A stretch of DNA of 30,284 nt from JAHCIE01 sp034431435 (GCA_034431435.1 DAOUDG010000083.1:1-30284), one strand, 5' to 3'. Counted from the first letter of the stretch, positions 14,941-22,329 are shown. Notes: generated by a model from the sequence alone, not told the origin. Made by a program: numbers and translations.

Positions 14941-16842
14941 ATGACTGCCACTGTGCCATCACACCGCGAGTATACTCCCGTTCCTCTCACCGCCGTTCGC
15001 ATCGACGGCGGCTTCTGGGGCGAGCGGCTGCGCGTCAACCGCCAGCGCACCATCCCCGCCGTCTTCCGCCAGTTGCGGGATACCGGTCGCCTCGCTGCCC
15101 TGCGCCAGACCTGGCAGCCCGGCGACGAGCCGGTCCCCCACGTCTTCTGGGACTCCGACGTCGGCAAGTCCGTCGAGGCCCTGGCCTACGCTGTCGCCAC
15201 CGACGGCGACCCCGCCCAGAGGCGACTACTCGACGACGTGGCCCGCCTCATCGTCGCGGCGCAGCAGCCCGACGGCTACCTGAACAGCCACTACACCGCC
15301 GTCGAGCCGCACAACCGCTTCACCAACCTCCGCGACAGGCACGAGCTGTACTGCGCAGGCCACCTCATGGAGGCCGCCATTGCTCACCACGCCGCCAGCG
15401 GCGAGACCTTCTTCCTCGACGCCATGCGCCGCTACGCCGACCTCATCGGCGCGATCTTCGGCCGCGCGGCGGGTCAGCGGCGCGGCTACTGCGGCCACGA
15501 AGAGATCGAGCTGGCCCTGGTCAAGCTGGCCCACGCGACGGGCGAGCCGCGCTACCTGCGCCTTGCCGAGTACTTCGTCGATGAGCGCGGCCGCCAGCCT
15601 CACTATTTCGACCTCGAGGCCCGCGCGCGGGGCGAGGACCCCGCCGCGTTCTGGGCGCGCACCTACGCCTACAACCAGTCCCACATCCCCGTCCGCGAGC
15701 AGGCCGAGGTCGTCGGCCACGCCGTGCGCGCCATGTACCTCTACGCCGCCATGACCGACCTGGTCGCCGAGACCGGTGACGGGGGCCTGTGGCGCGCTCT
15801 GGGGCGGCTGTGGACCCACCTCACCTCGCGACGGCTGTACGTGACGGGTGGCATCGGACCGTCGAGCGCCAACGAGGGGTTCACTGCCGACTACGATCTG
15901 CCCAACCTGAGCGCCTACGCCGAGACGTGCGCCTCCATCGGCCTTGTGCTGTGGGCGCACCGCCTGTTGCAGGTGGACCTCGATAGCCACTACGCCAACG
16001 TGCTGGAACGCGCCCTGTACAACGGCGTGCTGAGCGGCGTATCCCTGGACGGCGAGACCTTCTTCTACGAGAATCCCCTCGCCAGCCAGGGCCTGCATCA
16101 CCGCCAGCCCTGGTTCGACTGTGCCTGCTGTCCGCCCAACCTGGCGCGACTCCTCGCTTCCCTGGGCCAGTACGTGTACAGCGTCAGCGACGACGCCCTG
16201 GCCGTCCACCTCTACGTGCAGAGTGAGGCGCGCGTCGCCGTTGCAGGCCAGCCCGTCACTCTTCGCCAGACTACTGACTATCCCTGGCAGGGTTACGTCG
16301 CTCTCCGCCTCGACCTACCCATGCCGACTCGGTTCAGCCTCCGCCTGCGCCTGCCCGGCTGGAGCCGCAGCGTGACCCTGACCCTCAATGGCGCGCCGCT
16401 GGACCTGGCGGGCCGCGTCGAGCGCGGCTACATCGGCCTCAACCGCCAGTGGCAGGCGGGCGACGAGGTGATTCTCGACCTGCCCATGCCCGTCGAGCGG
16501 GTGTACGCTCACCCCGCCGTGCGCGCCGATGTGGGCCGCGTCGCTCTGCAACGGGGGCCGCTGGTCTACTGCATCGAAGAGGTGGACCACGCCGCGCCGC
16601 TGGACTACCTGGCCCTGCCCGCCGACGTCCCGCTGTCGGCCGCCTTCGAGGCGGACACCCTCGGCGGCGTGGTCGTGGTGCGCGGCGCGGCCCTGGCCGC
16701 CGCGACCGACGACTGGGGCGACGGCCTCTATCGTGCAGTCCCGCCCCGCCAGACGCCGACCCCGCTGACCGCCGTCCCCTACTACGCCTGGGACAACCGC
16801 GCCCCCGGCGAGATGCTGGTCTGGCTCCCGTCCGCTCCGTAG
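14941..16842 (+). CDS. GH127-family glycosidase (beta-L-arabinofuranosidase-like, DUF1680)
   Basis: 633 aa from the ATG at 14941 (GGAG 8 bases upstream); an in-frame GTG at 14932 is less likely. The N-terminus (VRIDGGFWGERLRVNRQRTIP) and an (alpha/alpha)6 barrel with DGYLNSHYT, HELYCAGHLMEAAIAH, GHAVRAMYLYAAMTDL and YVTGGIGPSS match family GH127. AETCAS supplies the Glu328-x-Cys330 pair and CACCPPN the Cys396-Cys397 pair, which in characterised GH127 enzymes make up the Zn site and the Cys nucleophile. No signal peptide, so cytoplasmic: it probably removes L-arabinofuranose from imported oligosaccharides. No sugar transporter lies next to it. Confidence 0.9.
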   Translation: MTATVPSHREYTPVPLTAVRIDGGFWGERLRVNRQRTIPAVFRQLRDTGRLAALRQTWQPGDEPVPHVFWDSDVGKSVEALAYAVATDGDPAQRRLLDDVARLIVAAQQPDGYLNSHYTAVEPHNRFTNLRDRHELYCAGHLMEAAIAHHAASGETFFLDAMRRYADLIGAIFGRAAGQRRGYCGHEEIELALVKLAHATGEPRYLRLAEYFVDERGRQPHYFDLEARARGEDPAAFWARTYAYNQSHIPVREQAEVVGHAVRAMYLYAAMTDLVAETGDGGLWRALGRLWTHLTSRRLYVTGGIGPSSANEGFTADYDLPNLSAYAETCASIGLVLWAHRLLQVDLDSHYANVLERALYNGVLSGVSLDGETFFYENPLASQGLHHRQPWFDCACCPPNLARLLASLGQYVYSVSDDALAVHLYVQSEARVAVAGQPVTLRQTTDYPWQGYVALRLDLPMPTRFSLRLRLPGWSRSVTLTLNGAPLDLAGRVERGYIGLNRQWQAGDEVILDLPMPVERVYAHPAVRADVGRVALQRGPLVYCIEEVDHAAPLDYLALPADVPLSAAFEADTLGGVVVVRGAALAAATDDWGDGLYRAVPPRQTPTPLTAVPYYAWDNRAPGEMLVWLPSAP

Positions 16843-16905
16843 GGGTAGACCTGTGTGTCTACCCTTTTGGGCGGCGACCGTCGGCAGCACACCGCCCTCG
16901 ATCAG

Positions 16906-16939
16906 CACGAAGGACACAAAGGCACAAAGGCGCGAAGGG
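16906..16939 (+). repeat. Repeat A, left copy
   Basis: 34 bp built of CACAAAGG/CACGAAGG units 8-9 bp long. Its reverse complement recurs at 17807-17840 with 32 of 34 positions the same. Confidence 0.85.
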
Positions 16940-16961
16940 CTGATGGCCCGGAGAAATGGGA

Positions 16962-16988
16962 CGCGGACGAGCGCGGATGAACGCGGAC
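16962..16988 (+). repeat. Repeat B, left copy
   Basis: 27 bp with a 10-bp period (CGCGGAYGAR units). Its reverse complement recurs at 17671-17697 with 26 of 27 positions the same. An 18-bp part matches 22246-22263 at 17 positions. Confidence 0.85.
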
Positions 16989-17124
16989 CAGACTGGGCTA
17001 GACAGAATGGACAGAACAACGGCTCCGGCGCGGATGGTCACATCCGCGCACCGCTGGATGATTGCATCCAGCGGGGGATGACCCGACCTGAGAATGGCTT
17101 ACCCCACGCGAAGGAGACCGATCC

Positions 17125-17628
17125 ATGAACCCCTCCGACCCCGTGTATGACATCATGCACCGCACTATGGACAACTTGCGCTATATCGAAGCGGACGCCA
17201 CTCCTAATGGTCCCTATGAAGTTACCCAACTCATCAACTCATTCCTCGGCGCCCTTGCCCATCCCTGGGAGAAGTACAAGCCGCAATTGAAGAACATGTC
17301 TCTGGCCAAGGCACGAGAGTGTGGGTGGCCGGAGTTCAAGAAAGGGTGTACTGAGGACCACGATCCGACAAGCCTTGAGGATCTGTTGCGTCTCATTCGC
17401 AACGCCTTCGCCCACGGCAACATCCTGTTCATTCCCGAACCGACTAGCGGCGAGATTGCGCGGATTGAGTTCTGGAATAACCGAGGTGATAGGCGCACTT
17501 GGGGAACCACCCTCGATATTGCCGATCTTCGCCGCTTCCTTGACTGTTTTGTCGCCCTTGCCGACGAGATTCATGCCAAGCAGAATCGCAGCAAGTCCCA
17601 ATCTTCAGGACCGCGTCGGCAATCATAA
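17125..17628 (+). CDS. HEPN-domain protein, pEK499_p136-like
   Basis: 167 aa; ATG at 17125 follows GCGAAGGAGACCGATCC. YEVTQLINSFLGAL (31-44) and LLRLIRNAFAHGNILF (88-102) fit the pEK499_p136 subgroup of HEPN. The RNxxxH RNase signature is intact: Arg92-Asn93 and His97. Then come the beta strand IARIEFWNNR and a final helix (IADLRRFLDCFVALADEI). Known: HEPN domains with this motif often act as metal-independent RNases in toxin-antitoxin or phage-defence settings. No MNT antitoxin lies beside it. Codon use is less GC-biased than in neighbouring genes, and inverted repeats A/B flank it on both sides, so acquisition by transfer is plausible. Family name is from memory of motif order. Confidence 0.72.
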   Translation: MNPSDPVYDIMHRTMDNLRYIEADATPNGPYEVTQLINSFLGALAHPWEKYKPQLKNMSLAKARECGWPEFKKGCTEDHDPTSLEDLLRLIRNAFAHGNILFIPEPTSGEIARIEFWNNRGDRRTWGTTLDIADLRRFLDCFVALADEIHAKQNRSKSQSSGPRRQS

Positions 17629-17670
17629 GTCGCTCCCAAGCACAAGAGTAGTGAAGGTCTGCCGTGTCTT

Positions 17671-17697
17671 GTCCGCGTTCATCCGCGTTCGTCCGCG
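17671..17697 (-). repeat. Repeat B, right copy (inverted)
   Basis: Reverse complement of 16962-16988 with a single mismatch. Confidence 0.85.
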
Positions 17698-17806
17698 GCC
17701 CATCCTCTTGGACCCTGGCGGGGCAACGCTGCCGCCAAGCACGAGGGCGGCCCTGGTGGCTCCCCCCCTACCTGCTTCGTCCGTGTTCCCTTTTCTGGGC
17801 AATCTT

Positions 17807-17840
17807 CCCTTCGTGCCTTTGTGCCTTTGTGGCCTTCGTG
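17807..17840 (-). repeat. Repeat A, right copy (inverted)
   Basis: Reverse complement of 16906-16939 with two mismatches. Order across the locus is A-B-gene-B'-A'. Confidence 0.85.
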
Positions 17841-17864
17841 TTAATAAAGGCGGGTGGCGCAGGT

Positions 17865-17893
17865 GTGACAATCCGCTTCAATGCGTCTACAAT
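17865..17893 (+). promoter_or_regulatory. Promoter of the amidohydrolase gene
   Basis: GTGACA (17865-17870), 17-bp spacer, TACAAT (17888-17893). The predicted start near 17900 gives a ~43-nt leader with AGGAG 5 bases before the GTG at 17943. Confidence 0.55.
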
Positions 17894-17942
17894 CCCCAGC
17901 AGCCAGCTCGATGTCCCTTCCCGCACGACCCCAGGAGCGACT

Positions 17943-19538
17943 GTGATCAGCTACGACACCATCATCCGCAACGGCCTCATCTACGACGGCAGCGGCAGCG
18001 CGCCCTATCCCGGCGACGTTGCCCTCCAGGGCGACCGCATCGCCGCCGTGGGCGACGTCGGCCCCGGTGGCGCGCGCGTCGTCGTCGACGCCCACGGCCA
18101 GGCCGTCGCACCCGGCTTCATCAACATGCTCAGTTGGGCCAACGTCTCCCTGATCCACGACGGCCGCTCCCAGAGCGACATCCGCCAGGGCGTGACCCTC
18201 GAGGTCCTGGGCGAGAACTTCAGCATGGGGCCACTCAACGAGGCGATGAAGTCCGAGATGGTCGAGCGCCAGGGCGACATCACCTACGACGTAGCCTGGA
18301 CGACCCTGGGCGAGTACCTGGACCACCTGGTGACGCGCGGCGTAGCGTGCAACGTCACCTCCTTTGTCGGCTCCGAGACGGTGCGCATCCACGAGCTAGG
18401 CTACGCGAACCGCCCGCCGTCGCCCGCCGAGCTACAGCGTATGCAGGCCCTGGTGCGGCAGGCGCTGGCCGAGGGCGCGGTGGGCCTGTCGTCGGCCCTC
18501 ATCTACGCCCCCGCCTCCTACGCCGCCACCGACGAGCTGGTCGCCCTGGCCCAGGTCGTCGCCGAGGTGGACGGCCTGTACATCTCGCACATCCGCAGCG
18601 AGGCCGAGCAGGTCTTCGCGGCGCTGGACGAGTTCTTCACCATCTGCCGCGAGGCCAGCGTGCGCGGCGAGATCTACCACCTCAAGCTATCGGGCAAGGC
18701 CAACTGGGACAAGTACGACGAGTTCATCAGCCGCATCGAGGCCGCCCGCGCCAGCGGCCTGCCCGTCACCGCCGACATGTACACCTACCGCGCCTCGTCC
18801 ACCGGCCTCGACGCCACCCTGCCCGGCTGGGTCCACGAGGGCGGCCACCGCGCCATGATCGAGCGCCTGCGCGACCCGTCCCTGCGCCCCCGCATCCTCG
18901 ACGAGATGACCCGCTACAAGGAGGTCGACGCCGCCGAGGATACGCTGCTGGTCGGCTTCCGCAGCGAGGCCCTCAAGCATCTGCGCGGCCAGACCCTGGC
19001 CCAGGTCGCTGCCACGCGCAGCCTGTCACCCCAGGAGACGGTTCTCGATCTCATCGTCGAGGACGACAGCCGCGTGCAAGCCGTGTTCTTCTCCATGTCC
19101 GAGGACAACGTGCGCAGACAGATTCAGCTGCCGTGGGTGGCCTTCGACTCCGACGCCGGCTCCCTCGCCACCGAGGGCGTCTTCCTCCGCAACAGCACCC
19201 ACCCCCGCGCCTACGGAACCTTCGCCCGCCTGCTGGGCCGCTACGTCCGCGACGAGGGCCTGATTCCCCTGCAAGAGGCCGTCCGCCGCCTGACGAGCTT
19301 CCCCGCCGCCAACCTGCGCCTCCGCGACCGCGGCTCGCTGACCCCCGGCTACTTCGCCGACGTGGTTGTCTTCGACCCGGCCACCATCCAGGACCACGCC
19401 ACCATCCAGGACCCGCACCAGTACGCGACCGGCGTCGCCCACGTCTTCGTCAACGGCGGCCACGTCCTCAAGGACGGCGAGCACACCGGCGCCCTGCCGG
19501 GCCGCGTGGTAAGGGGACCGGGCTGGCGCATGACGTGA
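17943..19538 (+). CDS. D-aminoacylase-type amidohydrolase lacking the usual metal ligands
   Basis: 531 aa from a GTG at 17943 (AGGAG 5 bases upstream). The N-terminal beta sandwich IIRNGLIYDGSGSAPYPGDVALQGDRIAAVGDV and C-terminal LRDRGSLTPGYFADVVVFDPATI are those of N-acyl-D-amino-acid deacylases. YISHIRSEAEQ (His216) and YHLKLSG (His246), plus FDSDAG (Asp404), fit the beta-site His pair and catalytic Asp. However the HxH of PGFIDxHxH reads PGFINMLSW (Leu63, Trp65), and the GNCG cysteine position reads GEN (91-92). Two of the three metal-binding elements are thus altered. No signal peptide. It may be a subfamily with a single or relocated metal site, or a non-hydrolytic relative. Substrate unknown. 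Confidence 0.8.
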   Translation: MISYDTIIRNGLIYDGSGSAPYPGDVALQGDRIAAVGDVGPGGARVVVDAHGQAVAPGFINMLSWANVSLIHDGRSQSDIRQGVTLEVLGENFSMGPLNEAMKSEMVERQGDITYDVAWTTLGEYLDHLVTRGVACNVTSFVGSETVRIHELGYANRPPSPAELQRMQALVRQALAEGAVGLSSALIYAPASYAATDELVALAQVVAEVDGLYISHIRSEAEQVFAALDEFFTICREASVRGEIYHLKLSGKANWDKYDEFISRIEAARASGLPVTADMYTYRASSTGLDATLPGWVHEGGHRAMIERLRDPSLRPRILDEMTRYKEVDAAEDTLLVGFRSEALKHLRGQTLAQVAATRSLSPQETVLDLIVEDDSRVQAVFFSMSEDNVRRQIQLPWVAFDSDAGSLATEGVFLRNSTHPRAYGTFARLLGRYVRDEGLIPLQEAVRRLTSFPAANLRLRDRGSLTPGYFADVVVFDPATIQDHATIQDPHQYATGVAHVFVNGGHVLKDGEHTGALPGRVVRGPGWRMT

Positions 19539-19555
19539 TGTCGAGCATGGCGCCA

Positions 19556-19582
19556 TTGAGAGACCCGCTTCTATGCTATAAT
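19556..19582 (+). promoter_or_regulatory. Extended -10 promoter of the DUF2442-DUF4160 pair
   Basis: TGCTATAAT at 19574-19582 preceded by a TTGAGA-like -35 (19556-19561, short 15-bp spacer). The leader has a 7-bp stem (ACGCGCG at 19593-19599 with CGCGCGT at 19610-19616) before AGGAGG at 19623. Confidence 0.6.
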
Positions 19583-19635
19583 AGCCGCATCCACGCGCGC
19601 ACTTCCCTACGCGCGTCGAGCCAGGAGGCCGGATC

Positions 19636-19923
19636 ATGAAAGTAGTGGAAGTTGAGGTTCTGCCTGACTACCGACTGAGGCTGAAGTATACGGATGGCGT
19701 CGAAGGTATTGTTGACCTTTCCGACTATGTTGGAAAGGGTGTCTTCGCGGTATGGGAAGATCCGCGAGAATTTGCCAGGGTCACGGTTGGCTCCAGCGGT
19801 GAACTGGTATGGACGGATCAGGTCGACCTGGACCCTGACGCCCTCTATCTGAAACTCACCGGCAAGAAGCCGGAAGATATCTTCCCCAGGCTCCGCGAGC
19901 TCATGCCGTATGCCGGAGATTAG
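19636..19923 (+). CDS. DUF2442 protein
   Basis: 95 aa, ATG at 19636 seven bases after AGGAGG. MKVVEVEVLPDYRLRLKYTDG with VDLSDYVGKGVF and LDPDALYLKLTGK is the DUF2442 fold. The last 14 bases overlap the DUF4160 gene, and the two are often neighbours; they are commonly suspected of forming a toxin-antitoxin-like pair, without a settled function. Confidence 0.85.
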   Translation: MKVVEVEVLPDYRLRLKYTDGVEGIVDLSDYVGKGVFAVWEDPREFARVTVGSSGELVWTDQVDLDPDALYLKLTGKKPEDIFPRLRELMPYAGD

Positions 19924-20131
19924 CCGCTTCTTCGGTATCGTCATCAAGATGTACATCGACGATCACCCACCACCTCACTTTCATGTCGAGTACAGCGAGC
20001 ATCGCGCCATCGTCGGCATTCGCACCCTGACCGTCATCGATGGCTATCCGATAGTGAGCAAGACGATAGGCGCTCTGTGCCAGAACCTGCCCACCATCGG
20101 TCGGGTGGGCAGGTTCTTGTTGGTTCTCTGA
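19910..20131 (+). CDS. DUF4160 protein with replaced C-terminus
   Basis: 73 aa. MPEISRFFGIVIKMYIDDHPPPHFHVEYSEHRAIVGI is the DUF4160 start, including the PPHFH motif. After VIDGY the family's usual helical end (ALxLVxEWxxLHxxEL) is missing. The last ~27 residues are instead read from the terminator hairpin at 20082-20117. So the gene is C-terminally truncated, by deletion or by an inserted terminator element. Its ATG lies inside the DUF2442 gene, giving coupling. Activity doubtful. Confidence 0.75.
   Translation: MPEISRFFGIVIKMYIDDHPPPHFHVEYSEHRAIVGIRTLTVIDGYPIVSKTIGALCQNLPTIGRVGRFLLVL
20082..20117. terminator. Intrinsic terminator, 14-bp perfect stem
   Basis: AGAACCTGCCCACC (20082-20095) pairs exactly with 20104-20117 around an 8-base loop; TTCTTGTTGG gives a T-rich tail on the plus strand and the arm AGAA gives As for the minus strand. 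It lies between convergent genes and partly within the DUF4160 reading frame. Confidence 0.75.
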
Positions 20132-20173
20132 TAACGAGTGTGACGTTCGCCGCCGACCACGAGCGCCGCCTTC

Positions 20174-20458
20174 TCAATACTCCTTCGTCTCCACAATCTC
20201 CGCGATGTGCGCTTCGGGGGCCAGGATGATCTGCCCTTCGATGCGGCCCCAGACAACCCGCAGGCCTGCCAGCAGCGCCTCGGCCTGTTGCTGCGTGTCG
20301 AACTCCAGGTCGATCATGATATGGTCAGGCTTGTCGCTCCCCCGCAGTACCCGGTAACGGCGCACGCCCGCAGCCTTGCGTCCCACCGGGTCACTGTCGA
20401 ACGCCTGCTTCCAGCCGTCGTAGTTGAGAACCGAGTGCTCGATGCGCAGCATATACAT
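20174..20458 (-). CDS. Small conserved protein, possible dimeric alpha/beta barrel
   Basis: 94 aa; the ATG at 20458 follows AGGAGA. MYMLRIEHSVLNYDGWKQAFDSDPVGRKAAGVRRYRVLRGSD with MIDLEFDTQQQAEALLAGLRVVW looks like an ABM/Dabb-type ferredoxin-like fold: strand, helix, strand (RYRVLRG), strand (MIDLEF), helix. The family is known only as hypothetical to me. Single gene, convergent with the DUF4160 gene. Confidence 0.65.
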   Translation of the reverse strand: MYMLRIEHSVLNYDGWKQAFDSDPVGRKAAGVRRYRVLRGSDKPDHIMIDLEFDTQQQAEALLAGLRVVWGRIEGQIILAPEAHIAEIVETKEY

Positions 20459-20653
20459 TACTGTCTCCTCTCCTGACCGAGTGGCCCTCTCTTGTCAGCG
20501 CGGCCCACGAAGGCGATGCTCACAGCGAGGCTTGATAGCACGATACAGGAGAGTATACGCGAGACTCTGACGTCGGCAAACACGCTGCCCACGCCACAGC
20601 GCAACCGCCTACCTCGTCAGAGTCACGCCGCCTACGACTTTCTATGATGACTA

Positions 20654-20662
20654 TGCTATAAT
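20654..20662 (+). promoter_or_regulatory. Extended -10 promoter of mrp
   Basis: TGCTATAAT within CTATGCTATAAT, the same 12 bases as at 19571-19582. No clear -35. Predicted leader about 87 nt. Confidence 0.6.
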
Positions 20663-20682
20663 TGTCCTACGCCAGGACGCCA

Positions 20683-20710
20683 GGGGGCGGGAGACGGCTA
20701 TCCCGCCCCC
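20683..20710 (+). promoter_or_regulatory. Leader hairpin in the mrp 5' untranslated region
   Basis: GGGGGCGGGA (20683-20692) pairs perfectly with TCCCGCCCCC (20701-20710), loop of 8. It starts ~14 nt after the likely transcript start. No U-tract follows, so it may protect the mRNA or be a protein target rather than an attenuator. Confidence 0.55.
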
Positions 20711-20755
20711 GCTGCTTGGGCGATTGACCGACTCCCTCGCCGAAAGAGGTGGTGA

Positions 20756-21916
20756 ATGTTTAAGTTTGGCCGCAATAAGGACAATGAGAATCAGCCGCCC
20801 CAGGGCGGCACGGGCGACGCCCTCCTCGACCAGGTGTGGGCGGTCCTGCGCACCGTGCCCGAGCCGGAGCTGGGCAAGGACATCGTGACCCTCGGCATGG
20901 TCGAGAATGTCAAGGTCGAGAACGGCAAGGTGTCCCTCGTCTACGTACTGACCACGCCCGCCTGCCCGCTGCGCGACCGCATCCGCGACGACGTCACCGC
21001 CGCCGTGACCCGCGTGCCCGGCATCCGCGAGGTCGATCTCAAGTTCGACTCCCGCGTGCCCAAGGACACCCATCTGTTCAACAAGGTCGACATCGGCGTG
21101 CGCAACGCCATCGCCGTGTCGTCGGGCAAGGGCGGCGTGGGCAAGAGCACCAGCGCCGTCAACATCGCCGTGTCCCTGGCCCGCCAGGGCGCGCGCGTCG
21201 GCCTGATGGACGCCGATATCTACGGCCCCAACATCCCCATGATGCTCGGCATCGACGAGAAGCCGTGGGCTGAGGGCAACAAGATCATCCCGCTGGAGAA
21301 GTACGGGCTGCGCGTGATGAGCATGGGCTTCCTGATGCCCGCCAACAAGGCCGCCGTGTGGCGCGGGCCGATGCTGCACAGCGCGGTGCGCCAGTTCCTG
21401 ACCGACGTGGCCTGGGGTGACCTGGACTACCTTATTGTGGACATGCCGCCCGGCACTGGCGACGTGCAACTCAGCCTGACCCAATTGCTGCCCCTGACCG
21501 GCGCGGTCATCGTCACCACGCCCCAGGCCGTCGCTTTGTCCGACGTTATCAAGGGTGTCGACGCCTTCCAGGCCATCAAGCCGCCGGTGCCGGTGCTGGG
21601 CGTCCTGGAAACCATGAGCTACTTCATCGCCCCCGACACCGGCCACCGCTACGACATCTTCGGCACGGGCGGCGGGCGGCGCATGGCCGAGCAATTGGAC
21701 GTCCCTTTCCTGGGCGAGGTTCCCATCGACCCCCGCGTGCGCGAGGGTGGCGACAGCGGCCAGCCGATTGTCGTAGCTTTCCCCGACAGCGACGCGGCGA
21801 AGGCCTACGAGGACATCTCGCAGCGCATCGCCGCCAAGGTCAGCGTCATCAACCTGACTCGGCCGGAGGAGCCGGGCCGCTTTGTCGCGTCCCCCGACCT
21901 GCCGGTGCTTGGCTAA
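20756..21916 (+). CDS. mrp: Mrp/ApbC-type P-loop ATPase (Fe-S carrier family) with N-terminal MIP18/DUF59 domain
   Basis: 386 aa; ATG at 20756 after AAAGAGGTGG. Residues ~22-100 are the MIP18-like domain with TTPACPL (Cys70). Walker A is GKGGVGKST (124-132), followed by DADIYGPN (152-159) and IVDMPPGTGD (227-236). Known: Mrp/ApbC/Nbp35 proteins carry and transfer Fe-S clusters, often through a C-terminal CxxC. Here that position reads YFIAPDTGHRYD (289-300), with no Cys, so cluster binding would differ. The rest (FGTGGGRRMAEQLDVPFLGEVPID) is standard. Cytoplasmic. Confidence 0.92.
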   Translation: MFKFGRNKDNENQPPQGGTGDALLDQVWAVLRTVPEPELGKDIVTLGMVENVKVENGKVSLVYVLTTPACPLRDRIRDDVTAAVTRVPGIREVDLKFDSRVPKDTHLFNKVDIGVRNAIAVSSGKGGVGKSTSAVNIAVSLARQGARVGLMDADIYGPNIPMMLGIDEKPWAEGNKIIPLEKYGLRVMSMGFLMPANKAAVWRGPMLHSAVRQFLTDVAWGDLDYLIVDMPPGTGDVQLSLTQLLPLTGAVIVTTPQAVALSDVIKGVDAFQAIKPPVPVLGVLETMSYFIAPDTGHRYDIFGTGGGRRMAEQLDVPFLGEVPIDPRVREGGDSGQPIVVAFPDSDAAKAYEDISQRIAAKVSVINLTRPEEPGRFVASPDLPVLG

Positions 21917-21934
21917 CCCTTCCCGATTCTGGCC

Positions 21935-21955
21935 CCCTCGCCCTTTGGGCGAGGG
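21935..21955. repeat. CCCTCGCCC-TTT-GGGCGAGGG palindrome
   Basis: Perfect 9-bp stem 18 bp past the mrp stop. It continues as ATGGGGTGAGGG, a form common to dispersed bacterial palindromic repeats. Its right end supplies the ribosome site and GTG start of the next gene. Confidence 0.6.
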
Positions 21956-21960
21956 ATGGG

Positions 21961-22194
21961 GTGAGGGTCTTGACAGTCCACGTAACCCTGTACGGCGAAC
22001 TGAGACGCTACCACCCCCAGCGTGGCCCGGTGGACGCCCCCGACGGCGTGACCGTGGCCGCGCTGTTGTCGTTGCTTGGCGTGGACGCCCGCCACCCGCG
22101 CCTCGTCGCCGTCAACGATGAGACCGTCGACGAGGACCACGTCCTGACCGACGGCGACCACCTGGAAGCCTTTCACGCCGTGGCCGGGGGCTAG
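21961..22194 (+). CDS. MoaD/ThiS-family sulfur carrier protein
   Basis: 77 aa. A GTG start at 21961 is taken, with GAGGGATGG just upstream; a TTG at 21970 would also fit. LTVHVTLYGELRRYHPQ, then LLSLLGVDARHPRLVAVNDETVDEDHVLTDGDHLEAFHAVAGG. The beta-grasp fold and C-terminal Gly-Gly are intact; the Gly-Gly is adenylated and thiocarboxylated in this family. It could serve molybdopterin, thiamine or another sulfur path; no moa or thi gene is adjacent. Confidence 0.82.
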   Translation: MRVLTVHVTLYGELRRYHPQRGPVDAPDGVTVAALLSLLGVDARHPRLVAVNDETVDEDHVLTDGDHLEAFHAVAGG

Positions 22195-22245
22195 GCGGAA
22201 CCGGCGCACCATCTTCAACGCGAATCGATGTACGCGCTTCTCTAC

Positions 22246-22263
22246 CATCCGCATTCGTCCGCG
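22246..22263 (-). repeat. Partial third copy of repeat B
   Basis: 18 bp matching part of 17680-17697 at 17 positions. It lies upstream of the cobalamin adenosyltransferase gene. Confidence 0.55.
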
Positions 22264-22329
22264 CCCCGTTCGCTTGGGGCGCTGTCAGACGAAGCGGAAT
22301 GCCACCGTGGGATAGTTGGGAGACGGGTC

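Larger units (their letters stand above)
17629..17942. other. Repeat-bearing intergenic region with promoter
   Basis: 314 bp without a gene. It holds inverted repeats B (17671-17697) and A (17807-17840), a ~109-bp unique spacer between them, and a promoter at 17865-17893. An apparent long frame through here is the shadow of the amidohydrolase frame. Confidence 0.6.
20459..20755. other. Upstream region of mrp with inverted repeats
   Basis: Just under 300 bp. GACTCTGACG (20563-20572) is exactly complementary to CGTCAGAGTC (20615-20624) over a 42-base gap. Then come the promoter (20654-20662) and the leader hairpin (20683-20710). No gene supported. Confidence 0.5.

Noticed and set aside
15226..16209. 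327-codon minus-strand frame opposite the GH127 gene
   Set aside because: Antisense shadow without recognisable domains.
17321..19639. 772-codon open frame on the plus strand
   Set aside because: It is an Arg/Pro/Gly-rich shadow of the amidohydrolase gene in another frame; the real gene has family motifs, promoter and ribosome site.
20651..21694. 347-codon minus-strand frame opposite mrp
   Set aside because: His/Gly/Asp-rich antisense shadow of the Mrp gene, typical of GC-rich DNA.
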